Positions 27,889 to 36,065 of a DNA stretch of 64,000 bases are shown piece by piece (position 1 is the stretch's first letter; every line of letters starts with the position of its first letter). The stretch lies in the NCBI RefSeq assembly GCF_016464305.1, contig NZ_JAEIOJ010000001.1, positions 642,685 to 706,684 of the forward strand. Reading direction: 5' to 3'. A program made the translations under genes and the position numbers. A model generated the notes under the pieces. That model worked only from the letters and a program-made list of their open reading frames with translations, was not told where the DNA came from and made no database searches. This DNA is from Umezawaea beigongshangensis (GTDB taxonomy: Bacteria; Actinomycetota; Actinomycetes; Mycobacteriales; Pseudonocardiaceae).

Positions 27889-29075
27889 GCCATCACCTCC
27901 TGGCGGGTGCCGCCCTCGTCATCGGGGCCGTTGTCGTGGGTGGGGAACAGAGCGCGGTGCACGGCGGCGGCGTGCTCGGAGCGGCAGCGCAGGAACTTGC
28001 GCACCTGGGTCTGTGAGGGGTGCTTCGGGAGGGCCTGGCGGTCGATCGCGGCGCGCACGCGGGCGGTGTAGCGCGCGATCTTGTCCGCGTCGGGCGCGGG
28101 CACCGTTTCCGCATTTCCCGCACTGTGCGCGGTCTGCGCGGTGAAGGTCGCGGGCGAGGTCTCCACGGGGTCCGTGGTGATCATGGCGGCGTCGGTGCGC
28201 GGGGCGGGCAGCGCGGCGCGGTAGGCGTCGATCTCGGCCACCAGGTCGGCGGCGGCGTCGTCCCACCCATCGGTGACCGGCAACCCGGCGACCGTGGTGG
28301 GCATCAGCCGCACACGGCCGGTCCAACCGCGGCGCAGCTCCACCAGACCGGGCCGGTGCACCAGCGTGGCGGTGCCGTCCGCAGCCAACTCGGCGACGGC
28401 GTGGCGCAGGGCGGTGCGGCGCACCATCTCCACCCGGCGGGCGGCCAGGCGGTGAAGCCGGGAGGCGGCGCGCTGCTCACGGGTCGGGCGCGGCTTGGCG
28501 GGGGCGGCGGTGACCATCTGGTGCACCACCACGCCACCGACCGCGACCAGCGCCATGACGATGCCATCCACCGCTCCGCCACCGGGGTGGGTCAGGCCGT
28601 GCAGGAACGCCAACGTCCCGGACACCCCGGCGAACACCCACACCCCGAGCGTGAGCCGCCCGGTCGGGCGACCGGCACGCAACGCGGCGGCACGGGCGAA
28701 CGCGAACGCCCACATCGCGGCTTCGGAGAACAGCGGCATCGTCCAGCCCGGTGCGCCGTACAGGTCGTGGCCGAACCCGGCGATCGCCGACCAGGCGAGC
28801 ACCGCCGGCACCAGCACCACCGGCAGGAACAACAGGTCGATGGTGTGCGCGGACACCCACGAGGTCACCGCGGCACGAGCGGCGGCACGGCGAGCGCGGG
28901 CGGCGTCGGCGCGCTCCTGGCGCAGCTTCGCGGCGGCGGCCTGGTCGGCGCGCTCCCGCTCGGCGCGGGCCTCCGCGTCGGCGCGGCGCTGCTCGAACAG
29001 CATGGCCTGGTCGGCCCGGCGCTGCTCGGCGGCAGCGGCCTTGTCGGCGCGGCGGTTCTCGGCGAACGTGCTCAT
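27885..29075 (-). CDS. DUF2637 membrane protein (Spd-like)
   Basis: The 396-residue protein begins with a highly charged Ala/Arg/Glu coiled-coil-like region (about 1-65). Four predicted transmembrane helices follow (about 75-100, 110-130, 145-160, 170-195), matching DUF2637, which is common in actinomycete mobile elements. The soluble C-terminal half ends with a small basic domain (ALPKHPSQTQVRKFLRCRSE). It is coupled to both neighbours by ATGA overlaps. The placement next to the translocase suggests a role in plasmid spread, inferred from context. Confidence 0.82.
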   Translation of the reverse strand: MSTFAENRRADKAAAAEQRRADQAMLFEQRRADAEARAERERADQAAAAKLRQERADAARARRAAARAAVTSWVSAHTIDLLFLPVVLVPAVLAWSAIAGFGHDLYGAPGWTMPLFSEAAMWAFAFARAAALRAGRPTGRLTLGVWVFAGVSGTLAFLHGLTHPGGGAVDGIVMALVAVGGVVVHQMVTAAPAKPRPTREQRAASRLHRLAARRVEMVRRTALRHAVAELAADGTATLVHRPGLVELRRGWTGRVRLMPTTVAGLPVTDGWDDAAADLVAEIDAYRAALPAPRTDAAMITTDPVETSPATFTAQTAHSAGNAETVPAPDADKIARYTARVRAAIDRQALPKHPSQTQVRKFLRCRSEHAAAVHRALFPTHDNGPDDEGGTRQEVMA

Positions 29076-29338
29076 CGGGACACCTCCTGTCGGCGCAGGT
29101 ACAGCGGGGAACGAGACGGGCCGCGATCGGTGCGGCGCAGACGGCGCAGCAGCACCGCCAGGACCAGGGCCGGCACTCCGACCACGACCACCACGGCGGT
29201 CGGGTCTTCGGCCTGGGTGATGACCAGCCACTGAGCCAGGCCGATCAGACCGGCGGTGGCCAGCAGCTTCCACAGCACGACCACGGCGGCCAGGGCCAGC
29301 GCGACCAGGAGCAGCAGTAAGGGCGGCGGGATGCTCAC
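29072..29338 (-). CDS. Small two-helix membrane protein of the transfer operon
   Basis: The 88-residue protein has two hydrophobic helices (about 5-38 and 46-65) and a basic tail (LRRLRRTDRGPSRSPLYLRR). It is coupled by 4-bp overlaps to the genes on both sides, with a GTG start at 29338. It resembles the small Spd-type proteins of actinomycete conjugation operons in size, topology and position. Sequence family is not assigned. Confidence 0.75.
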   Translation of the reverse strand: MSIPPPLLLLLVALALAAVVVLWKLLATAGLIGLAQWLVITQAEDPTAVVVVVGVPALVLAVLLRRLRRTDRGPSRSPLYLRRQEVSR

Positions 29339-29751
29339 CGACGGTGTCCTTCCCGGTCGTCGCCCTCACGCACCACGCGGGGCAGGTGGACGTGCCGGTG
29401 TTCCAGCTCGACCGTCACGCCCTCGGCGGCCAGCAGTCCGGCCAGCACTTCGGCTAGGGCCACCGAGCGGTGCCGCCCGCCGGCACAGCCGAACGCAATC
29501 GTCATGGGCTTGCGGGTGACGCGGGCGACGTCGACGGCCTGCGACACGATGTCCAGCAGCGTTGCCGCGCCCGGCGTGGACAGCACCACCTGGCGCACCG
29601 CGACGTCACGGCCGTCCTGGTCGAGCAGACCGGCGCCCTTCATGCGGGCGGGGTCGCGCAGCAGCTGCCGCACGTCGATCACCAGCTCGGCCTCCGGTGG
29701 GGCGTCGTGCAGGTAGCCGAACGACACGATTCGAATCGGCGGGGTGCTCAT
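29335..29751 (-). CDS. Stand-alone RapZ C-terminal domain protein
   Basis: The 138-residue protein contains the RapZ/YvcJ C-terminal domain signature. It has IVSFGYLHDAPPEAELVIDVR, then TIAFGCAGGRHRSVALAEVL around 84-103 and a final EHRHVHLPR. In enterobacteria this domain senses a glucosamine precursor and binds RNA. The N-terminal kinase domain with its P-loop is absent here. It sits in the transfer operon with 4-bp overlaps on both sides. A regulatory or nucleotide-binding role for the element is inferred. Confidence 0.8.
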   Translation of the reverse strand: MSTPPIRIVSFGYLHDAPPEAELVIDVRQLLRDPARMKGAGLLDQDGRDVAVRQVVLSTPGAATLLDIVSQAVDVARVTRKPMTIAFGCAGGRHRSVALAEVLAGLLAAEGVTVELEHRHVHLPRVVREGDDREGHRR

Positions 29752-29942
29752 CGCGTACCCCCGGCGGGGCGCAGCACGCGACCGGACGCGGTCAGGTCTT
29801 CCCAGGTTCGACCACGCTGGGACGGCGGGGCCGAACCGTCAGCGGTGGCGACCGGGGTCACCAGACCGTAGGGGTTGGGCTGGTAGAAGGTGTCACCGGT
29901 GCGTTCGTCCACGAGGTCGCACCGGTGGGCGTTGTCCGACAT
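29748..29942 (-). CDS. Small hypothetical protein of the AICE
   Basis: The 64-residue hydrophilic protein (MSDNAHRCDLVDERTGDTFY onwards) overlaps the RapZ-like gene by 4 bp. GGAG-type sequence (AGGAGAACC) lies upstream of its ATG, supporting translation. No family is recognised and it has no transmembrane segment. It looks like the first gene of the transfer operon; about 95 bp separate it from the next gene upstream. Confidence 0.6.
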   Translation of the reverse strand: MSDNAHRCDLVDERTGDTFYQPNPYGLVTPVATADGSAPPSQRGRTWEDLTASGRVLRPAGGTR

Positions 29943-30037
29943 GCTTGGTTCTCCTCACCCGCCTCATGGGGGCGGTGTGGATGGGGCCGGACCGGCGGCG
30001 GCTTCTTGGCGGGAGTAGGCCGCCGGTCCGGGCGAAG

Positions 30038-30352
30038 TCAGTACGTGGGGTGCACCGCGCGGTCAGCGTGGCGGCGATCCGGGTGAAGCAGGCCGGACGC
30101 AGTGACGGCCAGGTGCCGGAGGTAGTTCGGGGTGGCGGTTTCGTCGCCGGTCTCCCGGCTCCACGTCAGGTCTGCCGCGGCCAGGGCGGCGGTCAGGTCC
30201 TCCGGCACCGGAAAAGCGGCTCGAACCTCACGGTCGACCAACTCCCGCACCACGGCGATCAGCGCGGCGAAGTCCACGCGCAGACGCCCGTCACCGACGA
30301 CCAGGAACCGACCTGCCTGGTGGCCAAGGTCGTTCTGCGTCAACGCCATCAC
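30038..30352 (-). CDS. Hypothetical AICE protein (104 aa)
   Basis: The protein is mostly helical with a central VDFAALIAVVRELVDREVRAAF segment shortened here to its core VDREVRAAFPVP. No family is recognised. It begins with GTG (30352) or ATG (30349), overlapping the stop of the upstream gene, so these two small genes are a coupled pair downstream of the divergent repressor promoter. A role as a regulator or spread protein is possible but unsupported by motifs. Confidence 0.55.
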   Translation of the reverse strand: MMALTQNDLGHQAGRFLVVGDGRLRVDFAALIAVVRELVDREVRAAFPVPEDLTAALAAADLTWSRETGDETATPNYLRHLAVTASGLLHPDRRHADRAVHPTY

Positions 30353-30714
30353 GCCACCCGCCCCGCGCCCGACGTGACCACGGCGGCCCGGCGGGCAGCG
30401 TTGCGACGCGCCTTGCGCCCCTTACCCTTCGAGCGGCCGAACACCGGTGCGGGCAACACGTTCGACACGACCACCGGCCTTGCCAGCTCCTCCAGCTCGG
30501 CGGCGGCCTGCTCCACCGTGACGCCGTACTTCGGGGTGATCCCCTTGAGCGCCCGCTCCACGATGCGCCGGTTACGACGCTCCCGCGCCGACCCGTCCAA
30601 CAGCGCCGACGACGGCTTAGCAGCAGCCGCGATCTCCACCGACACCTGAACGTCCAACAGCCGCTCCACTGCAGCAGAGGTCAAACCGTCTGGGTAGTAG
30701 CTCGTGGTGTCCAT
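30349..30714 (-). CDS. Hypothetical AICE protein, first gene of the leftward operon (121 aa)
   Basis: The protein has an acidic-to-neutral helical N-terminal half (GLTSAAVERLLDVQVSVEIA). The C-terminus is strongly basic (GRSKGKGRKARRNAARRAAV), compatible with nucleic-acid binding. No family is recognised. The ATG at 30714 follows TTAGAGATGG. It lies directly left of the three TGGCTAGTCA operators and divergent from the GntR gene, the position held by the activator gene pra in pSAM2-type elements. It is therefore likely to be repressor-controlled. Confidence 0.6.
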   Translation of the reverse strand: MDTTSYYPDGLTSAAVERLLDVQVSVEIAAAAKPSSALLDGSARERRNRRIVERALKGITPKYGVTVEQAAAELEELARPVVVSNVLPAPVFGRSKGKGRKARRNAARRAAVVTSGAGRVA

Positions 30715-30738
30715 CTCTAAGCCTCCTCCTGGCTCCCC

Positions 30739-30829
30739 TGGCTAGTCAGGTGAGCCGATGTCTGAAGCTTGGCGGACATGGCTAGTCATGTCAAGCGGAT
30801 GTATCCAGAAAGTACGTCTTGGCTAGTCA
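30739..30829. promoter_or_regulatory. Three TGGCTAGTCA operator repeats
   Basis: TGGCTAGTCA occurs at 30739-30748, 30779-30788 and 30820-30829, at 40- and 41-bp spacing (about four helical turns), all in the same orientation. The block fills the divergent region between the leftward operon and the GntR gene, so it is the likely operator array of that repressor. Confidence 0.8.
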
Positions 30830-30834
30830 GGCGC

Positions 30835-30846
30835 TATGCTTACGTC
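30835..30846 (+). promoter_or_regulatory. Candidate -10 of a leaderless gntR promoter
   Basis: TATGCT (30835-30840) ends six bases before the ATG at 30847, which places transcription start at or next to the start codon. No Shine-Dalgarno sequence precedes that ATG. The third operator repeat abuts the hexamer, consistent with autorepression. Confidence 0.5.
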
Positions 30847-31719
30847 ATGAGCGACGGCCTGGAGTACCTGGACGACCTTGATCCGGACGACCCACGTACC
30901 GAGTCGCAGCAGATCGCGAACAAGCTGCGGGCCGCGATCCTGACGAAGAAGCTCCAGCCCGGCGACAAGCTGCCCTCGCAGCCCGCCCTGGCGAGCCGGT
31001 TCGGTGTCGCCAGGGAGACGGTCAAGACAGCGCTACGGCTCCTGGCGGCCGAACACCTGATCGTCAGCCGTCAGGGCAGTGGCACGTTTGTGCGGGCTCA
31101 AACGGAGCGCCCCGTAGGACTCCGCCCGCACGTCGAAGCGGCGTTCGAGCGAACCCACGTCTCGATCGACTTCGCAGGCTTCGGAAGCGAAACACTCCGC
31201 AACACGCTGTCGGAAGTGCTCGACAAGGTGCGCGCCGGACGACTCACGCCCGAAAGCGTCGTCATCCGCATCATGGTGTCCGACATGACCGTACCGATGG
31301 CACTTCCATGCAGGGCAGACACCGCAGCCGATGACCCAGCGGTGCGGATGCGGCAAAAGCGCATCAGCGAACGATCAATCGACGCAATCGTTGACGACGT
31401 GCAAGAACTCACCGACCTGGGTCTAATCAAGTCTGGCAGTGTTCAGGTCCGGGTCCACGGCATCCCGCCAGTACTTAAGCTCTACATCCTCAACAATGAA
31501 GACGCTTTCTTCGGATTCTACCCAGTCGTTGAGCATGACGTGACGATCAAGGGCGAACCGATCTCAATCTACGACCCGATGGGCAAGGATGCCACTCTCT
31601 TCCAGTACTCGGTAAGCGAGAGCGACGACACCTCAACCGCGGCTGAATACGTCCGCCAGGCACGCACTTGGTTCGACTCGATCTGGAACACGATCGCCCG
31701 GGAGTACGCCCATGACTGA
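30847..31719 (+). CDS. GntR-family repressor (KorSA-like)
   Basis: The 290-residue protein has an N-terminal GntR winged helix-turn-helix (about 18-85: QQIANKLRAAILTKKLQPGD, KLPSQPALASRFGVARETVK, SRQGSGTFV). An effector domain of about 200 residues is not clearly UTRA. It probably represses the divergent AICE genes and itself through the TGGCTAGTCA repeats, as KorSA does in pSAM2. The start was set at ATG 30847. The alternative start at 30769 would place coding sequence across the operators. The 3' end overlaps the HAD gene by 8 bp. GC falls towards its end. Confidence 0.88.
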   Translation: MSDGLEYLDDLDPDDPRTESQQIANKLRAAILTKKLQPGDKLPSQPALASRFGVARETVKTALRLLAAEHLIVSRQGSGTFVRAQTERPVGLRPHVEAAFERTHVSIDFAGFGSETLRNTLSEVLDKVRAGRLTPESVVIRIMVSDMTVPMALPCRADTAADDPAVRMRQKRISERSIDAIVDDVQELTDLGLIKSGSVQVRVHGIPPVLKLYILNNEDAFFGFYPVVEHDVTIKGEPISIYDPMGKDATLFQYSVSESDDTSTAAEYVRQARTWFDSIWNTIAREYAHD

Positions 31720-32377
31720 GACACACAGCGCGATCCTCGATAAGGCAAAGGCTGTCTTCTTCGACTTTGATGGGCCGATATGCAGCGTCTTTGCGGGCCA
31801 CGCAGCTGACGGAATTGCATCCGACTTGATCGCAATCTTGCGACAACACGAGACGGTCTTTAGACCTGCAATAAACGATGAGACGGACCCTATGGATGTG
31901 CTCCGCTGGACCGGGGCTCACAAACAAGACTCGCTGCTTGATATCGAAGACTACCTTGTAGAAGCAGAAATCAAGGCAGTCGAATCGGCAGAGCCGACCC
32001 CGTTTGCTGTCCAGGTCATGCGTCACATCGTTGAGAGCGGTCGGCCTGTGGCAGTGGTTAGCAACAATTCGACAGCAGCCATCCACCGGTATCTGGTTAG
32101 GCATAACCTAGACAACATCGTCTCTTTTATATCTGGCCGCGTCCATGCCGATCCGGCTTCAATGAAACCGAACCCACTTTCCCTGACACTAGCCGCCGAT
32201 CAGCTTGGTGTAAGTATTACCGACACTGTACTCATTGGTGATACTGCTACCGATATCGAGGCAAGTCACGCAGCGGGAGCCAAATCTATCGGATACGCAA
32301 ACAAGCCCGGAAAACGCGAAACACTATCACGAGCTGGAGCTCATGCAATCATCGAGAGCATGACAGCCTTGCTCTGA
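31712..32377 (+). CDS. HAD-superfamily hydrolase, AICE cargo
   Basis: The 221-residue protein is a phosphatase-like HAD enzyme with the nucleophile motif VFFDFDGPIC (about 15-24). The motif II Ser/Asn is in VAVVSNNST, the motif III Lys in ASMKPNPLSL and motif IV in VLIGDTATDIEASHAAG. It overlaps the repressor gene by 8 bp and must be coexpressed with it. In pSAM2 the gene beside korSA, pif, encodes a Nudix hydrolase needed for transfer immunity. A HAD hydrolase in the same place may act on a similar small signal; this is inference. GC is clearly below the backbone. Confidence 0.85.
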   Translation: MTETHSAILDKAKAVFFDFDGPICSVFAGHAADGIASDLIAILRQHETVFRPAINDETDPMDVLRWTGAHKQDSLLDIEDYLVEAEIKAVESAEPTPFAVQVMRHIVESGRPVAVVSNNSTAAIHRYLVRHNLDNIVSFISGRVHADPASMKPNPLSLTLAADQLGVSITDTVLIGDTATDIEASHAAGAKSIGYANKPGKRETLSRAGAHAIIESMTALL

Positions 32378-32473
32378 GCGAACTACACTCCACTCTTCCA
32401 TGGGCAAGTTAATCGATCCGCTTATTCATTCCCGAGCAAACTGCGCCGTTACACCGATAACCGAAGGTAGCAG

Positions 32474-33526
32474 ATGATTGTAATCGATGCCAACGAACTG
32501 CGAGCCATTCCCAATGCGAACGACCGACGATGGCTCCTGCTTAGAGAATTGGCGCGAGAATCAGGTAACGTAATAGCCGTTCCAGATTTCACCTTCGAAG
32601 AATTTCGCGCAGGCCTTATGTCAGACATCAAGGATGCATGGCACAAGAGTGTCGAAGCGAACAGAAAACTCTCAAAGTACAGCGAATCCGCCAAGACACG
32701 CCCGCACGTAGAGAACCCCGAGCGCCCGAGCGAAACCGCCAATCGGCTAACCTCCGCTTTTCAGAGCGACATAACAGTACTGTCCACAGACGCCTCTATG
32801 CACACAGAAGGAATTTCGCGCGAAATATGGCGAAAACTGCCCGCTTCTACTTCATGGACGAAGTCGGGCTACGGGGCTCGCGACGTAATCCTATGGCTGG
32901 CGGCCAAGGACGCCTGCAGAACGAATCCCGGTAAGCTTTACTTTGTATCCAATGATGCAGCCGCATTTGGAGATAAAGAACTCCATCCCGAGCTGCGCAT
33001 GGAACTTACGGAGGATCTCGGGGACCGCATCAACGACTTTATCTACTGCCGGAATGTCGGCACTCTACTAGAGCTAATTGCAGAAAAAACAGAACAAGAA
33101 GTCGGCTATCTATCGGTCGACCTGCTCGGAACTAATGATATTTTGACCTCAGCAGTTGGCCATGCATGCAAGAATACAGTTAGCAGGATGCAAAGTAACC
33201 TGGTAGGCGATTTGACTGCCGGTCTACGTATGTATCGAATGGAAACCTCCAAAAGCTTGGAACTTCTGTCTATTGATAAGGTTTCGACATACCGAATTGG
33301 TGGACGCGCATGGCTTGTAGTTGCAATGACATGGAATCTCACTGCTGCAGTACAACAAGTCTCAGCACTTACGTTCGATGAATCCGAAGACCCAGGATTG
33401 CTCGAATGGCCTATGGAGACAAAGCAGAAGCTCCACGTTACCGCCATGGTCGGGGTCCAGGATGGCAACCCTCCTGAAATCCTTACCGTAGATCTGCTTT
33501 CGGTTACTCTACCCTCAGGTCAGTAA
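32474..33526 (+). CDS. PIN-like domain protein (DUF4935-type), AICE cargo
   Basis: The 350-residue protein begins MIVIDANELR, with an early Asp as in PIN nucleases. It continues with VPDFTFEEFRAG, GYGARDVILWLAAKDAC and LYFVSNDAAAFGD, giving the spaced acidic residues of a PIN-type active site within the first 180 residues. The remaining 170 residues are unassigned and beta-rich. PIN proteins are metal-dependent RNases, often toxins, but no small antitoxin gene is adjacent. The coding region is near 50% GC, far below its surroundings, indicating recent transfer. The start at 32474 follows GAAGGTAGCAG. Confidence 0.7.
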   Translation: MIVIDANELRAIPNANDRRWLLLRELARESGNVIAVPDFTFEEFRAGLMSDIKDAWHKSVEANRKLSKYSESAKTRPHVENPERPSETANRLTSAFQSDITVLSTDASMHTEGISREIWRKLPASTSWTKSGYGARDVILWLAAKDACRTNPGKLYFVSNDAAAFGDKELHPELRMELTEDLGDRINDFIYCRNVGTLLELIAEKTEQEVGYLSVDLLGTNDILTSAVGHACKNTVSRMQSNLVGDLTAGLRMYRMETSKSLELLSIDKVSTYRIGGRAWLVVAMTWNLTAAVQQVSALTFDESEDPGLLEWPMETKQKLHVTAMVGVQDGNPPEILTVDLLSVTLPSGQ

Positions 33527-33895
33527 CAGGGAGCAGCAAGAGTGTCGCCCATCCGTCCTGAAGGGCGCGCCCCAAAAGTTACCGGCCTACGCGCCTCACC
33601 TCCAACCTGTCCCACCTGTCCCACCTGTCTCTCTTATGTCTCTGACCTGCTAATAGTTGATGAGACAGTACCCAGGAGAGCTGTCCCAGTGGTCTCTCTG
33701 GGCCGAGCAACCATCTTCCCCAAGGTGGCGACAATTACTCCCTACTGCGCAGTCCAACGGCCAGCCGGTTCTCCGATAGATCGACTCGATTTCCAAGCGA
33801 GGAAGTCAACTCCCACGATCGGGTGGATTATTCAAGATCATATCTCTATCGTTGATAGAATGTTATACATCATCCATCCAACAAAGGATGAAGAC
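33527..33895. other. 369-bp segment with iterons upstream of the 136-aa gene
   Basis: No convincing gene is seen. An open frame continues through it in phase with the next gene but lacks protein-like character. It contains the inverted 25-bp iteron block at 33605-33629, exactly mirroring 23199-23223. GAGACAGT and CTGTCCCAG near 33661-33687 are weaker copies of the same motif. An AT-rich stretch around 33838-33890 is a likely promoter for the 136-aa gene. Confidence 0.5.
33605..33629. repeat. Right 10-bp iterons (inverted copy)
   Basis: ACCTGTCCC repeats with 10-bp period form a 25-bp block that is the exact reverse complement of 23199-23223. Confidence 0.8.
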
Positions 33896-34306
33896 ATGAC
33901 CGAGGCAATCAACTTTCGAGAACTGCCCCACATTGATGATGTCGACAATCTGTCGTTGCAGGATGCGGACTGCCTTGCCGAGGTCGCAGCAGTTCTGAAA
34001 CGGCATGGCGCATCTCAACGCTTTGGCGTCACCCTCTTGCACTCCCATTTTCCAATGGAGAATGACGAGGTGCTACTAGAGCATGTTGATGAAGAAAACC
34101 GAGTTCTCACGCATCGTGTCGTGACCCGAAGCGAGCTAGACGATGCGGAGACCATCGAAACAGCATGGCGACTGGATAGTATACCGACAGATGCAGCCCA
34201 ATGGAGTGAAGAAACCATCGAGAATATGGGGAAAGTTTACTGCCGAAACGTTTGCGTCCCTGCCGAAGGCGGACACAAAGCGAAACACAAGCGTATCACT
34301 AACTAG
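33896..34306 (+). CDS. Unknown 136-aa cargo protein with conserved-looking Cys/His tail
   Basis: From the ATG at 33896 (AAGGATGAAGAC upstream) the protein has 136 residues. It is acidic, with RFGVTLLHSHFPMENDEVLL in the middle, RVLTHRVVTRSEL, a TAWRLD turn and a C-terminal YCRNVCVPAEGGHKAKHK. The two Cys plus HxxxH look like a metal site, and the LLHxHF segment adds two more His. I have an impression of similar uncharacterised proteins in other bacteria but cannot name a family. It is the last gene before attR, in the low-GC cargo block. Confidence 0.65.
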   Translation: MTEAINFRELPHIDDVDNLSLQDADCLAEVAAVLKRHGASQRFGVTLLHSHFPMENDEVLLEHVDEENRVLTHRVVTRSELDDAETIETAWRLDSIPTDAAQWSEETIENMGKVYCRNVCVPAEGGHKAKHKRITN

Positions 34307-34792
34307 CTGGACACCAAATTGACAGTGAATGGTCCCGTCGGACCGCGTGACGGCAAGGCCCCCGCACAGGGGTCCCGCAACCAACCACACTGCTCTTCGA
34401 GGGAGGCTGCAACAGCCTGGGATCGGGTGTACTGGTGTCCATCGACCTTCTCGCTTGCCTGGAGACCCTACTGGCTTGACGACAGCCGACTTCCATGCCG
34501 GGAAAACGAGTACACCATGTCGATCTCCGTACAGGGCCGTAAGCGCAACGCTGAGACGGCCGTAGAGCAGTGCACGGGCTACGAGTGACTGGAAGTGTCG
34601 CCCCGCAGAGGACAGCAGCGATGCCCAGGCCTCACCCCTGCTGCCCCTCCTGTTACAGCCGCTTGCGCTTGCTGGATCGACTCAAACGGCCAGCACGACG
34701 TCGACCTGCGCCAAATACGGGCCAAAGTTACTCTCACGCACAAGATCATTTTGCTGTTTACGCTGGTAGAACGCTCGGCGCGGCCGGTGACC
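34307..34792. other. 486-bp right end of the AICE without a supported gene
   Basis: Open frames here (for example 34319-34588 on the plus strand) lack ribosome sites and protein-like composition. The segment contains the right arm-type site at 34710-34729 and an AT-rich stretch at 34732-34765. It fits the attP-proximal non-coding DNA expected for integrase and excisionase binding. Confidence 0.5.
34710..34729. repeat. Right candidate integrase arm-type site
   Basis: GCCAAATACGGGCCAAAGTT matches 21524-21543 at 19 of 20 positions, in direct orientation, 64 bp from attR. Confidence 0.5.
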
Positions 34793-34842
34793 GCACCGCC
34801 CTCCGGAGGCGGGAGCGCAGGTTCGAATCCTGCCGGGGGCAC
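34793..34842. repeat. attR, 50-bp partial tRNA-Arg copy
   Basis: The segment is identical to 21366-21415. It lacks the 5' 23 bases of the tRNA, so this copy is not a functional tRNA gene. Confidence 0.95.
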
Positions 34843-34847
34843 CATCC

Positions 34848-34885
34848 GGGAGAAGGGCCAGGAACGAGTTCCTGGCCCTTCTCCC
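34848..34885 (+). terminator. Original tRNA-Arg terminator, displaced by the AICE
   Basis: A perfect 18-bp stem (34848-34865 with 34868-34885) with a 2-nt loop begins six bases after attR. It would have followed the tRNA directly before integration. Confidence 0.8.
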
Positions 34886-35059
34886 GTTCTCGGACGTCGC
34901 CGGTCGCTGCGATCGTCTTCGCCGCCGGCACGTCCTTCGCACCGGCCGGTTCGTCCTCCACCCGCTGTTCGCGTTCCTGGCGCACCTGCCCCGTCGACAG
35001 CCCGTGCGACCAGCTCAGACCTCCGGGGTGACTGTCTCGGGGGGCGTCCCTCTCGCCCG

Positions 35060-36035
<976 letters not shown>

Positions 36036-36040
36036 GACGC

Positions 36041-36065
36041 CGGACCACGCCGAGGGCGTGGTCCG
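36041..36065. terminator. Hairpin after the gdhA remnant
   Basis: An 11-bp perfect stem (CGGACCACGCC at 36041-36051 with 36055-36065) and a 3-nt loop GAG lie six bases past the pseudogene end. This is a preserved terminator of the former gene. Confidence 0.75.

Larger units (their letters stand above)
21366..34842. mobile_element. Integrated AICE in tRNA-Arg (13.5 kb)
   Basis: The element is bounded by identical 50-bp direct repeats (21366-21415 and 34793-34842), the left one inside tRNA-Arg. It carries, in order, tyrosine integrase, excisionase, RepA-like ATPase, prim-pol, an FtsK/TraB-type translocase, DUF2637 and small membrane proteins, small accessory genes and a GntR repressor. This is the standard AICE layout, here with a prim-pol type replication module. 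Cargo lies at the right end. All conserved backbone genes run on the minus strand. The repressor and cargo run on the plus strand. Most conserved frames look intact, so it may still excise. Confidence 0.93.

Noticed and set aside
32474-33526. Classical type II toxin-antitoxin (VapBC-like) reading of the PIN-like gene
   Set aside because: The protein is over twice VapC size and no small antitoxin gene lies adjacent, so the simple pair is not supported.
34319-34588. Two overlapping plus-strand frames at the right end of the AICE
   Set aside because: They have no ribosome site and no protein-like pattern, and sit in DNA expected to be att-proximal and non-coding.
34793-34842. A second tRNA-Arg gene
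   Set aside because: The acceptor 5' strand and D arm are missing. It is the attR copy of the tRNA 3' end.
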